Counted from the first letter of the stretch, positions 1 to 8,275 are shown. The stretch: DNA of 64,000 nt from Pseudomonas sp. EpS/L25 (GCF_001512295.1 NZ_LNUP01000014.1:87857-151856), one strand, 5' to 3'. Translations and numbers: made by a program. The notes: generated from the sequence alone by a model not told the origin.

Positions 1-1
1 G

Positions 2-1357
2 CCCCAGTCCCCACGCCCCGAACTGCTCTACGGCCCCGCCGATCGGCCGCGCCCGCTGATCGCCCTGCTGGCCGCCATCCAGCACCTGCTGGCGATCATC
101 GTGCCCATCGTCACCCCCGGCCTGCTGATCTGCCAGGCCTTGGGCGTCGCACCACACGACACCAACCTGATCGTCTCCATGTCGCTGGTGATCTCCGGCA
201 TCGCCACCTTCGTCCAGTGTCGCCGCTTCGGCCCCTTCGGCGCCGGACTGCTGATCGTCCAGGGCACCAGCTTCAACTTCGTCGGCCCGCTGATCGCCGG
301 CGGCGCGCTGATGGTGAAGAACGGCACCCCGGTGGAAGCCGTGATGGCCGCCATCTTCGGCGTGGTCATGGCCGGTTCCTTCGTCGAGATGGGGGTGTCG
401 CGGGTACTGCCCTTCGTCAAAAGACTCATCACGCCGCTGGTGACCGGCATCGTGGTGCTGATGATCGGCCTGACGCTGATCAAGGTCGGCCTGATCAGCA
501 TGGGTGGCGGCTTCGCCGCCCTGGGCAACGGCACCTTCGCCAACGGCGAGAACCTGCTGCTGTCGGGTACGGTGCTGGCGACCATCGTGGTGCTCAATCG
601 TCTCCCGCTGCGCGGGCTGCGCAGCAGCGCCATCGTCGTCGCCCTGCTGCTGGGCTATGCCCTGGCCGCCTGGCTGGGCCGGCTGGACTTCACCGGCATG
701 CACGAAGCGGCCTGGGTGCAGATCCCCACGCCCCTGCATTTCGGCCTGGGCTTTTCCTGGTCGCTGTTCGTGCCCCTGCTGGTGATCTACCTGGTGACCT
801 CCCTGGAGGCCATTGGCGACATCACCGCCACCAGCAAGGTCTCCCGCGAACCGGTGGAAGGCCCGCTGTGGATGCAGCGGATCAAGGGTGGGGTGTTGGT
901 CAACGGCGCCAATTCGCTGCTGGCCGGGCTGTTCAATACCTTTCCCAGCTCGGTGTTCGCGCAGAACAACGGGGTGATCCAGCTGACCGGCATCGCCAGC
1001 CGTCATGTCGGCCTGTGGATCGCCGTCATCCTGGTGCTGCTGGGACTGTTCCCGGCAGTGGCCGGAGTGATCCAGGCGGTGCCCGAGCCGGTGCTCGGCG
1101 GCGCGGCCATGGTGATGTTCGGCGCGGTGGCCGCTTCGGGCATCAACATCCTCGCCGGCGTCGAACTGGATCGCCGCGCGCTGCTGATCATCGCGGTATC
1201 CCTGGCCCTGGGCCTGGGCGTCTCCCAGGTGCCGGAGTTCCTCACCCATCTGCCCGCCGGCCTGCGCGCGGTGCTGGAGTCGGGCGTCGCCACCGGTGGC
1301 CTCTGTGCCCTGCTGCTGAACTGGTTCCTGCCGGAAACCCCAAGAGCCTCTGAATAG
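2..1357 (+). CDS. Nucleobase:cation symporter, xanthine/urate type (NAT/NCS2 family), 5' end outside window
   Basis: An inner-membrane permease of the nucleobase-ascorbate transporter family, which imports uracil, xanthine or urate with a cation. The frame is open to the left edge, so the start lies outside the window; 451 residues are visible. Seen: the TM1 QH motif (AIQHLLA) near the start of the visible part, the TM8 motif SLEAIGD, and the family signature QNNGVIQLTG, fitting [QEP]NxGxxxxT[RKG]. A Gln at the first position is typical of xanthine/urate rather than uracil or ascorbate transporters, so a purine substrate is inferred. Many hydrophobic helices follow. No downstream partner gene is evident; the next ORF is a small unknown. 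Family assignment is firm, substrate is not. Confidence 0.9.
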   Translation, partial: PQSPRPELLYGPADRPRPLIALLAAIQHLLAIIVPIVTPGLLICQALGVAPHDTNLIVSMSLVISGIATFVQCRRFGPFGAGLLIVQGTSFNFVGPLIAGGALMVKNGTPVEAVMAAIFGVVMAGSFVEMGVSRVLPFVKRLITPLVTGIVVLMIGLTLIKVGLISMGGGFAALGNGTFANGENLLLSGTVLATIVVLNRLPLRGLRSSAIVVALLLGYALAAWLGRLDFTGMHEAAWVQIPTPLHFGLGFSWSLFVPLLVIYLVTSLEAIGDITATSKVSREPVEGPLWMQRIKGGVLVNGANSLLAGLFNTFPSSVFAQNNGVIQLTGIASRHVGLWIAVILVLLGLFPAVAGVIQAVPEPVLGGAAMVMFGAVAASGINILAGVELDRRALLIIAVSLALGLGVSQVPEFLTHLPAGLRAVLESGVATGGLCALLLNWFLPETPRASE

Positions 1358-1406
1358 ACAACTTTTTCATCCCGGCGCTGAAGTTCCAACAGGAGGTGCC
1401 GATAGC

Positions 1407-1679
1407 TTGGGCAAGTCACCTGTGGACTCGCCCACGCGCGTCGTTTCGCGCGTCGACGCTCCACCCAGCAGAGCGCCCATGATCAGCCCGGATGTTCCTG
1501 TCGTTAAGGTCCCGCTGCGCGAATATGCGGCCCTGGCGCGCGCCATGGGCGCCACGGTCTTCGCGCAGAACCTTGAGAAGCAGCCCGGCGAACTGGTGGG
1601 TTGGCGCTTTCCCAAGGGCTGCTTCGTGCAGAAGGCGCACTTCCAGCGCTTGCTGGGGCGCCAGCCGGACACCCTCTAG
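1407..1679 (+). CDS. Small hypothetical protein (90 aa, TTG start) or 66-aa version from ATG 1481
   Basis: I do not recognise this protein. The TTG at 1407 has a strong AGGAGGT (1391-1397) nine bases upstream. An in-frame ATG at 1481 would give a 66-residue protein. The first 24 residues look unstructured, while the rest (from MISPDVPVVKVPLREY, ending LLGRQPDTL) has a plausible amphipathic composition with a GWRFPKG turn. The stop codon lies at the left edge of the 178-bp repeat that follows. It could be a genuine small protein or a remnant; antisense ORFs across the same stretch weaken the coding argument. Confidence 0.45.
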   Translation: MGKSPVDSPTRVVSRVDAPPSRAPMISPDVPVVKVPLREYAALARAMGATVFAQNLEKQPGELVGWRFPKGCFVQKAHFQRLLGRQPDTL

Positions 1680-1855
1680 TGTGGTGTTGCAGAAGTTAAC
1701 TACACAATTTTGGCGGCGCTCTTTTGGCTTAGGCGTCGTTGCCACTCCTCGCCATAGCCCTGCCATGACTCGTCGCGGCGCCTAGCCCAGTCGGAACGCC
1801 GAACCGCCCAAAAATCACTCGCCCATTCTTGCGCGAACGTCTGAAACACCACACT
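1678..1855. mobile_element. MITE-like inverted-repeat element, copy A1
   Basis: A 178-bp non-autonomous element bounded by 16-bp terminal inverted repeats (AGTGTGGTGTTGCAGA at 1678-1693 and its complement, one mismatch, at 1840-1855). A second copy lies in inverse orientation at 46529-46691. The two share exact runs of 20 bases (1741-1760 with 46609-46628) and 21 bases (1768-1788 with 46581-46601). It encodes nothing of its own. Its right end supplies the final codons and stop of the minus-strand DUF523 gene. No clear target-site duplication is visible. I know no name for this family. Confidence 0.7.
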
Positions 1856-2351
1856 GGTAGACGTCGGCTTCCAGCTCCACCAGCGCCCGCTGCGCGGCGG
1901 CCAGCTCGGTCTCGTTGAATACCCTGACACCCGCGCGTTTCAGCGCTGCCGCGGTGACGCCCTCACCCGCGACCCGGGTACCGCTGAAACTGCCATCGTA
2001 GTTTTCCAGGTTGCCGCAGGACGGACTGCGCGCCTTGAGCACCGCCAGGCGGATGCCGTGACGCGCGATGAGTTCGAGCGCGGCCTCGGCCCCGGCGACG
2101 AAAGCCGCGGTGACGTCCTCACCGGCATCGGTCAGTACCGGCAGCTGGCCATCCAACACGGCGCCACCCTGGCCGCCGGGGATCTCCGCCGGCGGGCGCG
2201 GCGTGGGCAGGCCACCCGCCACCTCCGGACAGAGAGGTACGATGCGGCCTTCGGCCTGCCAGAGGCCCAGCAGATCGAAGGGGCCGTGGGCACCGCCGTC
2301 ATAGCGCACCCGGTGCCCCAGCAGGCAGCGACTCACCAGAATCTTTTCCAT
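1815..2351 (-). CDS. DUF523 family protein with a repeat-derived C-terminus
   Basis: A 178-residue cytosolic protein of family DUF523 (YbbK type), whose function is not established. Family hallmarks seen: the N-terminal VSRCLLGHRVRYDG, the CPEVAGGLPTPRPPAEI block and LKARSPSCG, with conserved cysteines in the SRCLLG, LCPEV and SPSCG motifs that could bind a metal or cluster. The last 12 residues (CGVSDVRARMGE) and the stop codon are encoded by repeat A1, which has replaced the original 3' end after ELEADVYQ. The 2OG-Fe(II) oxygenase gene lies just upstream on the same strand with a 32-bp gap, so they may be co-transcribed. Confidence 0.85.
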   Translation of the reverse strand: MEKILVSRCLLGHRVRYDGGAHGPFDLLGLWQAEGRIVPLCPEVAGGLPTPRPPAEIPGGQGGAVLDGQLPVLTDAGEDVTAAFVAGAEAALELIARHGIRLAVLKARSPSCGNLENYDGSFSGTRVAGEGVTAAALKRAGVRVFNETELAAAQRALVELEADVYQCGVSDVRARMGE

Positions 2352-2383
2352 GCGTCCTCCACGAGCAGAAGCCCCGGTATGCC

Positions 2384-3016
2384 TCAGCCCTGCAACGGGT
2401 TGTCGCCACGGCGGCGGAACCAGCCGGTGAGCGACAATCGCTCGCGGGTGGCGGGCAGCACCTCATGGGGTAGTTGGCCGGACAGGAAGCACACCAGACT
2501 GCCGCCGAGGGGCAACACGTCCTGGTGACGCCGTTCGTCCAGGTAAAGACGCAGCTCGCCACCCTGCTCCGGCAGCCAGGCGCCATTGAGATAGAGCACC
2601 AGGGAGACCATGCGCCGGTCATCGTCGCGAAAGCGATCCAGATGACGGGCATAGCAGGCGCCCGGCGGGTAGAGCGCGAAATGGCTCTCGTAATCCTCGA
2701 GACCGAGGAACAGCGTGCGATTGAAGGCCTCGCGCAGGGTGTCCATGAGTTGCAGATAGCGCTGCACGCCTGGATGGGCGTCGTCCGGCTCCAGCCAGGC
2801 GATGTGATCGCCACGCACCCCTTCGCGGATCAGCGGACTCTCGCCGCGGCCGATGCCAGCGCGTTCCAGCTCACCCCGTGCATGGCGTAGCCGGCATTCG
2901 GCGGCCAGTTCGGCGGTCAGCTCCAGGGGCAGGAAGATGCTCTGCCGTGACCAGCCATGTTCGGCGAGATCGTCGACGATACGTTGCAGCAGGGGATGCT
3001 CGGGGTGCAGCGCCAT
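2384..3016 (-). CDS. 2OG-Fe(II) oxygenase (prolyl hydroxylase-like fold)
   Basis: A 210-residue iron- and 2-oxoglutarate-dependent dioxygenase. The double-stranded beta-helix carries the metal triad: His125 and Asp127 (ARHLDRF) and distal His184 (LPHEVLP), with Arg192 (RERLSL) placed to bind 2-oxoglutarate. The ATG at 3016 (MALHPEHPLLQ) was chosen because the 21-residue upstream extension looks non-coding; neither start has a clear Shine-Dalgarno, so the start is uncertain. The substrate cannot be told from sequence; related bacterial proteins hydroxylate proteins or small molecules. It precedes the DUF523 gene on the same strand. Confidence 0.85.
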   Translation of the reverse strand: MALHPEHPLLQRIVDDLAEHGWSRQSIFLPLELTAELAAECRLRHARGELERAGIGRGESPLIREGVRGDHIAWLEPDDAHPGVQRYLQLMDTLREAFNRTLFLGLEDYESHFALYPPGACYARHLDRFRDDDRRMVSLVLYLNGAWLPEQGGELRLYLDERRHQDVLPLGGSLVCFLSGQLPHEVLPATRERLSLTGWFRRRGDNPLQG

Positions 3017-3195
3017 CGGGAAAACCGTAGGAGACCGGACGCAGCCGGCGGGATGTCGAGTGTAAGAGAAGTCGGCCACGGCTGCGCGCCTGCCTTGACC
3101 AGGCGACGAATGCCCGGGGCGAGCGCCTCGACAGTCAGCCTGGGGTTGCCGACAATGGCGAACTTTCCGGCTCTGCGCCGCTGTTCGAGGTGTCC

Positions 3196-3933
3196 ATGCG
3201 CGTTCTGTTCGCTTCCCTGCTTTTCGCCGTCGCCCTGCCGACCTTCGCCGACGACACGGTCAGCCTCTACCAGGCCGCGGGCTGGCCCGAGCAGCGCGGA
3301 CACTTCCGCGACGCCCTGCAGGCCGCCCAGCAGCGCTACCAGAACAGCCTGCCGCCGGCGCTCTACCAGAGCCTGGTGGACAACAGCAACAAACGCTACA
3401 CCGCCGCGGCCATCGACCAGCGCGCCCTCGCCGCCCTGCGCCAGAACCTGCCGGCCGAAGGGCCCGCGCTGCAGTTCTTCCAGTCGCCGGTGGGCCAGAA
3501 GGTAGTGGCCGCGGAAATCGCCGCCACCCGCAGCGACCAGTTGGCCAAGAACGCCAATGGCGTCCCCCAGATGCAGGCCAGCCCGGCACGCCGGGCCCTG
3601 GCCAAGCGCCTGGCCACTGCCCTGCCGGTGCGTGAGGCCGGCGCCGAAGTGAGCGTGGCCCTGGCAGGCCTCGCGGCCGACAGCCTGAGTTCGATGCTGC
3701 CGGGCCTGCTGGGCCAGCAGCAATCCGGCGGGATGATCGAGCAGCAACGCCAGAGATTCATCCAGCAGATGAACGCCGGCGACCTGGAGAACACCCTGCT
3801 CTATGTCTATCGCACCCTGAACGACAACGAACTCGGCCAGTTCGCCGACTTCGCCGGTTCGCCCAACGGCACGGCCTACTACCGGGCGGCGGTGGCCGCC
3901 CTGCGTGCCGGCCTGGGCGGCGGCGGTCAGTAG
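3196..3933 (+). CDS. Exported DUF2059-like protein
   Basis: A 245-residue protein with a signal peptide (MRVLFASLLFAVALPTFA, cleavage before DD), so periplasmic. The ATG at 3196 is preceded by GAGG five bases upstream; the GTG two codons earlier has no such site. The body is alpha-helical. Its C-terminal pattern (LLYVYRTLNDNELGQF, then FAGSPNGTAYY) resembles the DUF2059 repeat, in which helices end in an F-SP-G-Y motif. No catalytic residues are evident and the function is unknown. It is convergent with the downstream hydrolase, with only six bases between stop codons. Confidence 0.75.
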   Translation: MRVLFASLLFAVALPTFADDTVSLYQAAGWPEQRGHFRDALQAAQQRYQNSLPPALYQSLVDNSNKRYTAAAIDQRALAALRQNLPAEGPALQFFQSPVGQKVVAAEIAATRSDQLAKNANGVPQMQASPARRALAKRLATALPVREAGAEVSVALAGLAADSLSSMLPGLLGQQQSGGMIEQQRQRFIQQMNAGDLENTLLYVYRTLNDNELGQFADFAGSPNGTAYYRAAVAALRAGLGGGGQ

Positions 3934-3939
3934 GACAAC

Positions 3940-4878
3940 TCAGGCGAGACGCTCGTCCAGCCAGCGGAAATAGCGCTGGCGCAGCGCCTCGGTCTCGTTG
4001 ACCAGATGGTGCCGCGCCTCGGGCAGGCGTAGCACCTCGGGGCGGGCGAACTTGGCCTCCAGTATCCCCAGGTTGTGCCGCCAGTCGACGGTGAAATCCT
4101 GCTCGCCCTGGATCACCAGGGGCGTGCGGCGACTGGCTGGCGCCGCTTCCAGCTGGGGAATCCAGCGCGCGAGGGCGCCGACCCACTGGGCAGGCAGCTC
4201 CCGGGGTTGCAGGCCATCGCGCTGCAGGAAGTCGAGAAAGGCCGGGTCGCCGGAATTCACCGAGAAGCGCCGTGGCAGCGCGCGTACGAAAGGCTTGACC
4301 AGACGATAGGTCCAGAGCCCCTGCCGCCAGGCATGGGGACGCACCAGGGGCGCCAGGAGCACCGTCTCCCCCACCTCGGGCGCCGGATCGCCGCGCAGCA
4401 GATAGTCCAGCAGGATGGCGCCACCGGTGCTCTGGCCGAGCAGATGCCAGGGCCGCGGCAGGTCCAGGCGACGCGCCTCGGCGATCAGCGCCGCCAAGGC
4501 GCTCTGGTATTCGGCGAAGTCATTGATGCTGGCGCGCGCCCCACTCGACAGCCCATGGCCGGGCAGGTCGCAGGCCAGTACCGCCAGTTGGCGTGACAGC
4601 GCCCAATCCACCACGTGGCCATAGAGCCCCATGTGGTCGTAGTAGCCATGCAGCATCAGCACGCTGCCTCGCGGCGCGGAAGGCCGCCAGCCCTGCACCG
4701 CCAACTGGTAGTCACCCGCGGCCAGGCTGCCCAGGGCCACCGTCACCTCCGGTCGTACCAGGCTGTCGGCGAGCCGGTAATGGCGGCGGTAGCCCTGGTG
4801 CTCGGCATCGGGCGGCAGATCGAAGCGCAATGGCACCAAGGCCTGGCGCAGCCGGTCTAGATCGAAGGAAGCGGTCAT
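3940..4878 (-). CDS. Alpha/beta hydrolase, lysophospholipase-like
   Basis: A 312-residue serine hydrolase of the monoacylglycerol lipase/lysophospholipase group. Seen: oxyanion-hole motif HGYYDH (77-82), nucleophile elbow GQSTGG (Ser150), acid Asp260 (QGEQDF) and a C-terminal His289 or His290 (EARHHLVNE). There is no signal peptide. The ATG at 4878 gives MTASFDLDRL; the frame stays open for another 45 residues upstream, but these are unlike the family. It is divergent from the MarR gene, and their shared 184-bp gap holds the MarR-type palindromes, so it may be co-regulated with the efflux operon (inference). Confidence 0.85.
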   Translation of the reverse strand: MTASFDLDRLRQALVPLRFDLPPDAEHQGYRRHYRLADSLVRPEVTVALGSLAAGDYQLAVQGWRPSAPRGSVLMLHGYYDHMGLYGHVVDWALSRQLAVLACDLPGHGLSSGARASINDFAEYQSALAALIAEARRLDLPRPWHLLGQSTGGAILLDYLLRGDPAPEVGETVLLAPLVRPHAWRQGLWTYRLVKPFVRALPRRFSVNSGDPAFLDFLQRDGLQPRELPAQWVGALARWIPQLEAAPASRRTPLVIQGEQDFTVDWRHNLGILEAKFARPEVLRLPEARHHLVNETEALRQRYFRWLDERLA

Positions 4879-5011
4879 CACAGCGGATCGTTCAGGCAAG
4901 GGCCGACCATGATCGGTGGCCGGGACGGGCGACGACAAGCCCCGGCGACAACCATTACCAATTGTTTCATTAATCGTAAGACAGTTGCCCGCAATGATGA
5001 CTGAATATTTC

Positions 5012-5053
5012 ACTGCCTAGGCAGTATTCTGGAACCGCTTGATTGCCTGGGCA
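5012..5053. promoter_or_regulatory. Candidate MarR operator pair
   Basis: Two similar palindromes lie just before the marR start: a perfect 14-bp ACTGCCTAGGCAGT (5012-5025) and an imperfect TGCCTGGGCA (5044-5053). Their centres are 30 bp apart, about three helical turns. MarR-family dimers bind such sites and usually repress their own operon. The second site reaches to within ten bases of the ATG at 5063, so occupancy would block transcription. Confidence 0.6.
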
Positions 5054-5062
5054 GATACTGCA

Positions 5063-5533
5063 ATGTCACATTTCGACCGTAGCAACTTTCCCCTGCGCTA
5101 CTCCGTAGGCCATCTCATCCACCTGGCGAACCAGTACAAGGATCGCCTGCTGGACAGTCACCTCGCGCCGTACGACATCACCGCCGCCCAGTTCAAGGTG
5201 TTGCTGCTACTCGCCCGCGACCTGACCGATACCCCGGCCGAACTCAGCCGCTGCCTGTCCCTCGACAGCGGCGCCATGACCCGCATGCTCGATCGCCTCG
5301 AAGCCAAGGACCTGCTGCGCCGGGTGCGCAGCCTGAGCGATCGCCGCCAGGTGCGCCTGGAGCTGACCGACCAGGGCAAGGCGCTGAGCAGCGAACTCAT
5401 GCAGATCGGCGTGGATGCCCTCAATGACCTCACCCAATGCCTGGACCGCCAGGAGCTGGATGAACTGGAACGCCTGCTGCACCGGCTGCTCGGCCCCTCC
5501 GGCCTGTTGCCCGAGCCCACTGGAGACCTCTGA
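5063..5533 (+). CDS. MarR-family regulator of the efflux operon
   Basis: A 156-residue winged-helix regulator. The MarR fold is recognisable in ITAAQFKVLLLLAR, the recognition helix region LSLDSGAMTRMLDRL and the wing SLSDRRQVRLELTDQG. It is the first gene of an operon with an outer-membrane factor, membrane fusion protein and DHA2 transporter (3 bp to the next gene), matching EmrR-type organisation. The ATG at 5063 (MSHFDRSNF) was preferred over the TTG at 5039, which lies in front of the operator half. Likely autorepressor released by an efflux substrate (inference). Confidence 0.9.
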   Translation: MSHFDRSNFPLRYSVGHLIHLANQYKDRLLDSHLAPYDITAAQFKVLLLLARDLTDTPAELSRCLSLDSGAMTRMLDRLEAKDLLRRVRSLSDRRQVRLELTDQGKALSSELMQIGVDALNDLTQCLDRQELDELERLLHRLLGPSGLLPEPTGDL

Positions 5534-5536
5534 ACC

Positions 5537-6991
5537 ATGACCTTCCGCCTGCCGTTGACCGCCCTCTGCACCGCCCTGCTGCTGGCAGGCTGCGTGTCGT
5601 CCGCGGGTCTGAATCCCCAGGGGCACGCCGTGGACCCGGCGACCCTCAAGGGTGAGGCCACCTTCGCCAGCGACCGTCTCTCGCCTGCCCAGTGGCCGAG
5701 CGCCGACTGGTGGACCCGGCTGGGCGATCCGCAACTGGACAACCTGATCCGCGAGGCCCTGCGCGACAGTCCGTCGCTGCAGGAAGCCGACGCCCGCAGC
5801 CGCCAGGCCGACGCCGCGGTGCTGGCCGCCGATGCCGATCGCTATCCGCAACTCGACGCCAATGGCGGCGTGACTCGCTCGCGCCTGGCGCGCCCGGACG
5901 ACCCCTCGGGCCAGGGCGACCGCTACAGCACCTTGCGCCAGCTGGACCTCAGCGGCAGCTATAGCTTCGACCTCTGGGGTGGCCAGCGCGCCGCCTGGGA
6001 AGCGGCCCTTGGCCGGGCTCGCGCCGGCGAAGTGGATCGCCAGGCCGCCCGCCTGACCCTGGCCGCCAACGTCAGCCGCGCCTATAACCAGCTCGGCCTC
6101 GCCTATGCCAACCTGGACGTGGCCCAGCAGGACCTGGACCGCACCCGCGGCATGCTCGACCTGGCCCAGCGCCGGGTGGACGCCGGCCTCGACAGCGACT
6201 ACCAGCTGCAGCAAACCCAGAGCCTGGAAGCCAGCGCGGCGGCTTCGCACACGGCCGCCGAGCAACAGGTACGCAGTGCCCAGATCCGTCTCGCCGTGCT
6301 GCTGGGCAAGGGGCCCGATCGCGGCGCCGAAATCCCGCGACCCAGGCTGATCGCCCCCACCGCGGTGAATCTGCCGGCCCAGCTGCCCGCCGAACTGGTC
6401 GGGCGTCGTCCGGATCTGATCGCCGCCCGCTGGCGCGTGGAGGCCGCGCGCAAGGACATCGCCGCGAGCAAGACCAACTTCTATCCCAACCTGAACCTGA
6501 CGGTGGCCGCCGGCAGCAAGGCCATCCTCGGCGATGCCCTGTTCGGCGCCCCGGCGCGCTTCTTCAACGTCGGTCCGGCGCTGTCGCTGCCGATCTTCGA
6601 CGGCGGTCGCCGCCGCGCCGATCTGGCCAGTCGGGATGCCGACTACGACCTGGCCGTGGCCCAGTACAACCAGACCCTGGTGCAGGCACTGGGCGACATC
6701 GCCGATGCCATCACCCGCCAGCGCTCGCTGGACCAGCAGCTGGTCGACCAGCAGCGGGCAAGAGACATCGCCAAGAGCTCCTTCGACATCGCCATGCAGC
6801 GCTATGGCGCCGGCATCGGCAACTACCTCGACGCCCTGACCGTCGAGCAGCAATTGCTGCAGGCCGACCGCCAGCTCGCCAGCCTCCAGGCCGACCGCAT
6901 CGACAGCGGTGTGCTGCTGATGCAGGCCCTGGGTGGCGGCTTCCAACCGTCCAAACTGCCGCCGGCGCCCGCCGCCGCGGCCACTCACTGA
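5537..6991 (+). CDS. Outer-membrane efflux lipoprotein (NodT/OprM family)
   Basis: A 484-residue TolC-type outer-membrane channel subunit. Seen: a lipoprotein signal peptide with lipobox LLAGC (Cys19), the SADWWTRLGDPQLDNLI block, two outer-membrane-factor repeats rich in long coiled-coil helices, and the second-half motif LPAELVGRRPDLIAARWRVE typical of NodT proteins. It forms the exit duct for the EmrAB pair encoded next. Three bases separate it from marR and 16 bases from emrA. Having its own channel distinguishes this operon from E. coli emrAB, which borrows TolC. Confidence 0.93.
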   Translation: MTFRLPLTALCTALLLAGCVSSAGLNPQGHAVDPATLKGEATFASDRLSPAQWPSADWWTRLGDPQLDNLIREALRDSPSLQEADARSRQADAAVLAADADRYPQLDANGGVTRSRLARPDDPSGQGDRYSTLRQLDLSGSYSFDLWGGQRAAWEAALGRARAGEVDRQAARLTLAANVSRAYNQLGLAYANLDVAQQDLDRTRGMLDLAQRRVDAGLDSDYQLQQTQSLEASAAASHTAAEQQVRSAQIRLAVLLGKGPDRGAEIPRPRLIAPTAVNLPAQLPAELVGRRPDLIAARWRVEAARKDIAASKTNFYPNLNLTVAAGSKAILGDALFGAPARFFNVGPALSLPIFDGGRRRADLASRDADYDLAVAQYNQTLVQALGDIADAITRQRSLDQQLVDQQRARDIAKSSFDIAMQRYGAGIGNYLDALTVEQQLLQADRQLASLQADRIDSGVLLMQALGGGFQPSKLPPAPAAAATH

Positions 6992-7007
6992 TACCGAGGT
7001 CGCGATC

Positions 7008-8222
7008 ATGGCCGATTCTGCCGCAACCCCCCAAGACAACGCCCAGGAGCAGAAGCCGCAGCGCTCCGGCAAACGCAAACTCTTCCTGCTGCTGCTACTG
7101 CTGCTGGTGATCCTGGCTGGCGTGGGCGTCTACTGCTACCACCTGTTCTATGGCCGCTTCCACGCCAGCACCGACGATGCCTACGTCAACGGCAACCTGG
7201 TGCAGATCACGCCCCAGGTCACCGGCACCGTGACCCGCATCGCCGTGGACGATGGCGACTATGTCAAACAGGGCCAGATGCTGGTGGAGTTCGATCCCAG
7301 CGATACGGCGGTCGCCCAGCAGAGCGCCGAGGCCAACCTGGCCAAGACCGTGCGCCAGGTGCGCGGCCTGTACAGCAACGTCGACAGCTACAAGGCCCAG
7401 GTCGCCGCCCGCCGCGTCGAGGTGGACCGTGCCCGCGCCGACTATGCCCGGCGCCAGCAACTGGCCAAGGGTGGTGCCATCTCCAAGGAAGAGCTGGCCC
7501 ACGCCCGCGACACCCTGGTAGCGGCGCAGAGCTCCCTGACCTCCGCCCAGCAGCAACTGGACACCAACCAGGCACTGGTGGACGACACCGAGATCGCCTC
7601 GCACCCGGACGTCAAGGCCGCCGCCGCCCAGCTGCGCCAGGCCTATCTCAACCACGCCCGCAGCACCCTGGTGGCGCCGGTCAGCGGCTATGTCGCCAAG
7701 CGCTCCGTGCAGGTCGGCAGTCGCGTGCAGCCCGGTGCGGCGCTGATGGCCGTGGTGCCCCTGGACCAGATCTGGATCGACGCCAACTTCAAGGAAACCC
7801 AGCTCGCCGAGATGCGCATCGGCCAGCCGGTGGAAATCCACTCCGACCTCTATGGCGACGACGTACGCTATCGCGGCACCGTGGAGAGCCTGGGCGTGGG
7901 TACCGGCAGCGCCTTCTCGCTGCTGCCGGCGCAGAACGCCACCGGCAACTGGATCAAGATCGTCCAGCGCCTGCCCGTGCGGATCCGCCTGGAAGGCGAC
8001 AACCTGGACAAGCACCCGCTGCGTATCGGCCTGTCGACCGTGGTCGACGTCGATCTGCACGACCAGGACGGCGCCCGCCTGCCCACCACCACCACCCCGC
8101 AGCAGCCGCGCTACAGCACCGATGTCTACGATCACCAGCTGGCCGATGCCGACCAGCTGATCCAGCAGATCATCCACGTCAACGGTCCGGCGGCGCGTGC
8201 TGCCGGCGTCGCCAAGCGCTGA
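7008..8222 (+). CDS. EmrA-like membrane fusion protein (HlyD family)
   Basis: A 404-residue periplasmic adaptor. It has a short cytosolic N-terminus, one membrane helix (LFLLLLLLLVILAGVGVYCY), then TDDAYVNGNLVQITPQVTG, the lipoyl-half signature of EmrA proteins. An alpha-hairpin and second lipoyl half (LVAPVSGYVAKRSVQVGSRV) follow, then a beta-barrel containing IWIDANFKETQL. It links the DHA2 pump to the outer-membrane lipoprotein. The ATG at 7008 is the start fitting the family. Confidence 0.93.
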   Translation: MADSAATPQDNAQEQKPQRSGKRKLFLLLLLLLVILAGVGVYCYHLFYGRFHASTDDAYVNGNLVQITPQVTGTVTRIAVDDGDYVKQGQMLVEFDPSDTAVAQQSAEANLAKTVRQVRGLYSNVDSYKAQVAARRVEVDRARADYARRQQLAKGGAISKEELAHARDTLVAAQSSLTSAQQQLDTNQALVDDTEIASHPDVKAAAAQLRQAYLNHARSTLVAPVSGYVAKRSVQVGSRVQPGAALMAVVPLDQIWIDANFKETQLAEMRIGQPVEIHSDLYGDDVRYRGTVESLGVGTGSAFSLLPAQNATGNWIKIVQRLPVRIRLEGDNLDKHPLRIGLSTVVDVDLHDQDGARLPTTTTPQQPRYSTDVYDHQLADADQLIQQIIHVNGPAARAAGVAKR

Positions 8223-8228
8223 AGCCCT

Positions 8229-8250
8229 GGAGGCTCGTCGGCGAGCCTCC
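8229..8250 (+). other. Intercistronic hairpin between emrA and emrB
   Basis: A perfect 9-bp stem (GGAGGCTCG, 8229-8237; CGAGCCTCC, 8242-8250) with loop TCGG lies six bases after the emrA stop and 25 bases before the emrB start. It has no T-tract, so it is more likely an RNA stability or processing element than a full terminator. Confidence 0.55.
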
Positions 8251-8275
8251 CCGCCCACCCTTCTGGTAACCCGTC

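Noticed and set aside
5207-7078. 623-residue minus-strand ORF across the efflux lipoprotein gene
   Set aside because: It is antisense to a clear OprM-family gene, has low-complexity composition (His, Gln, Gly, Ala) and no family motifs; a GC-rich codon shadow.
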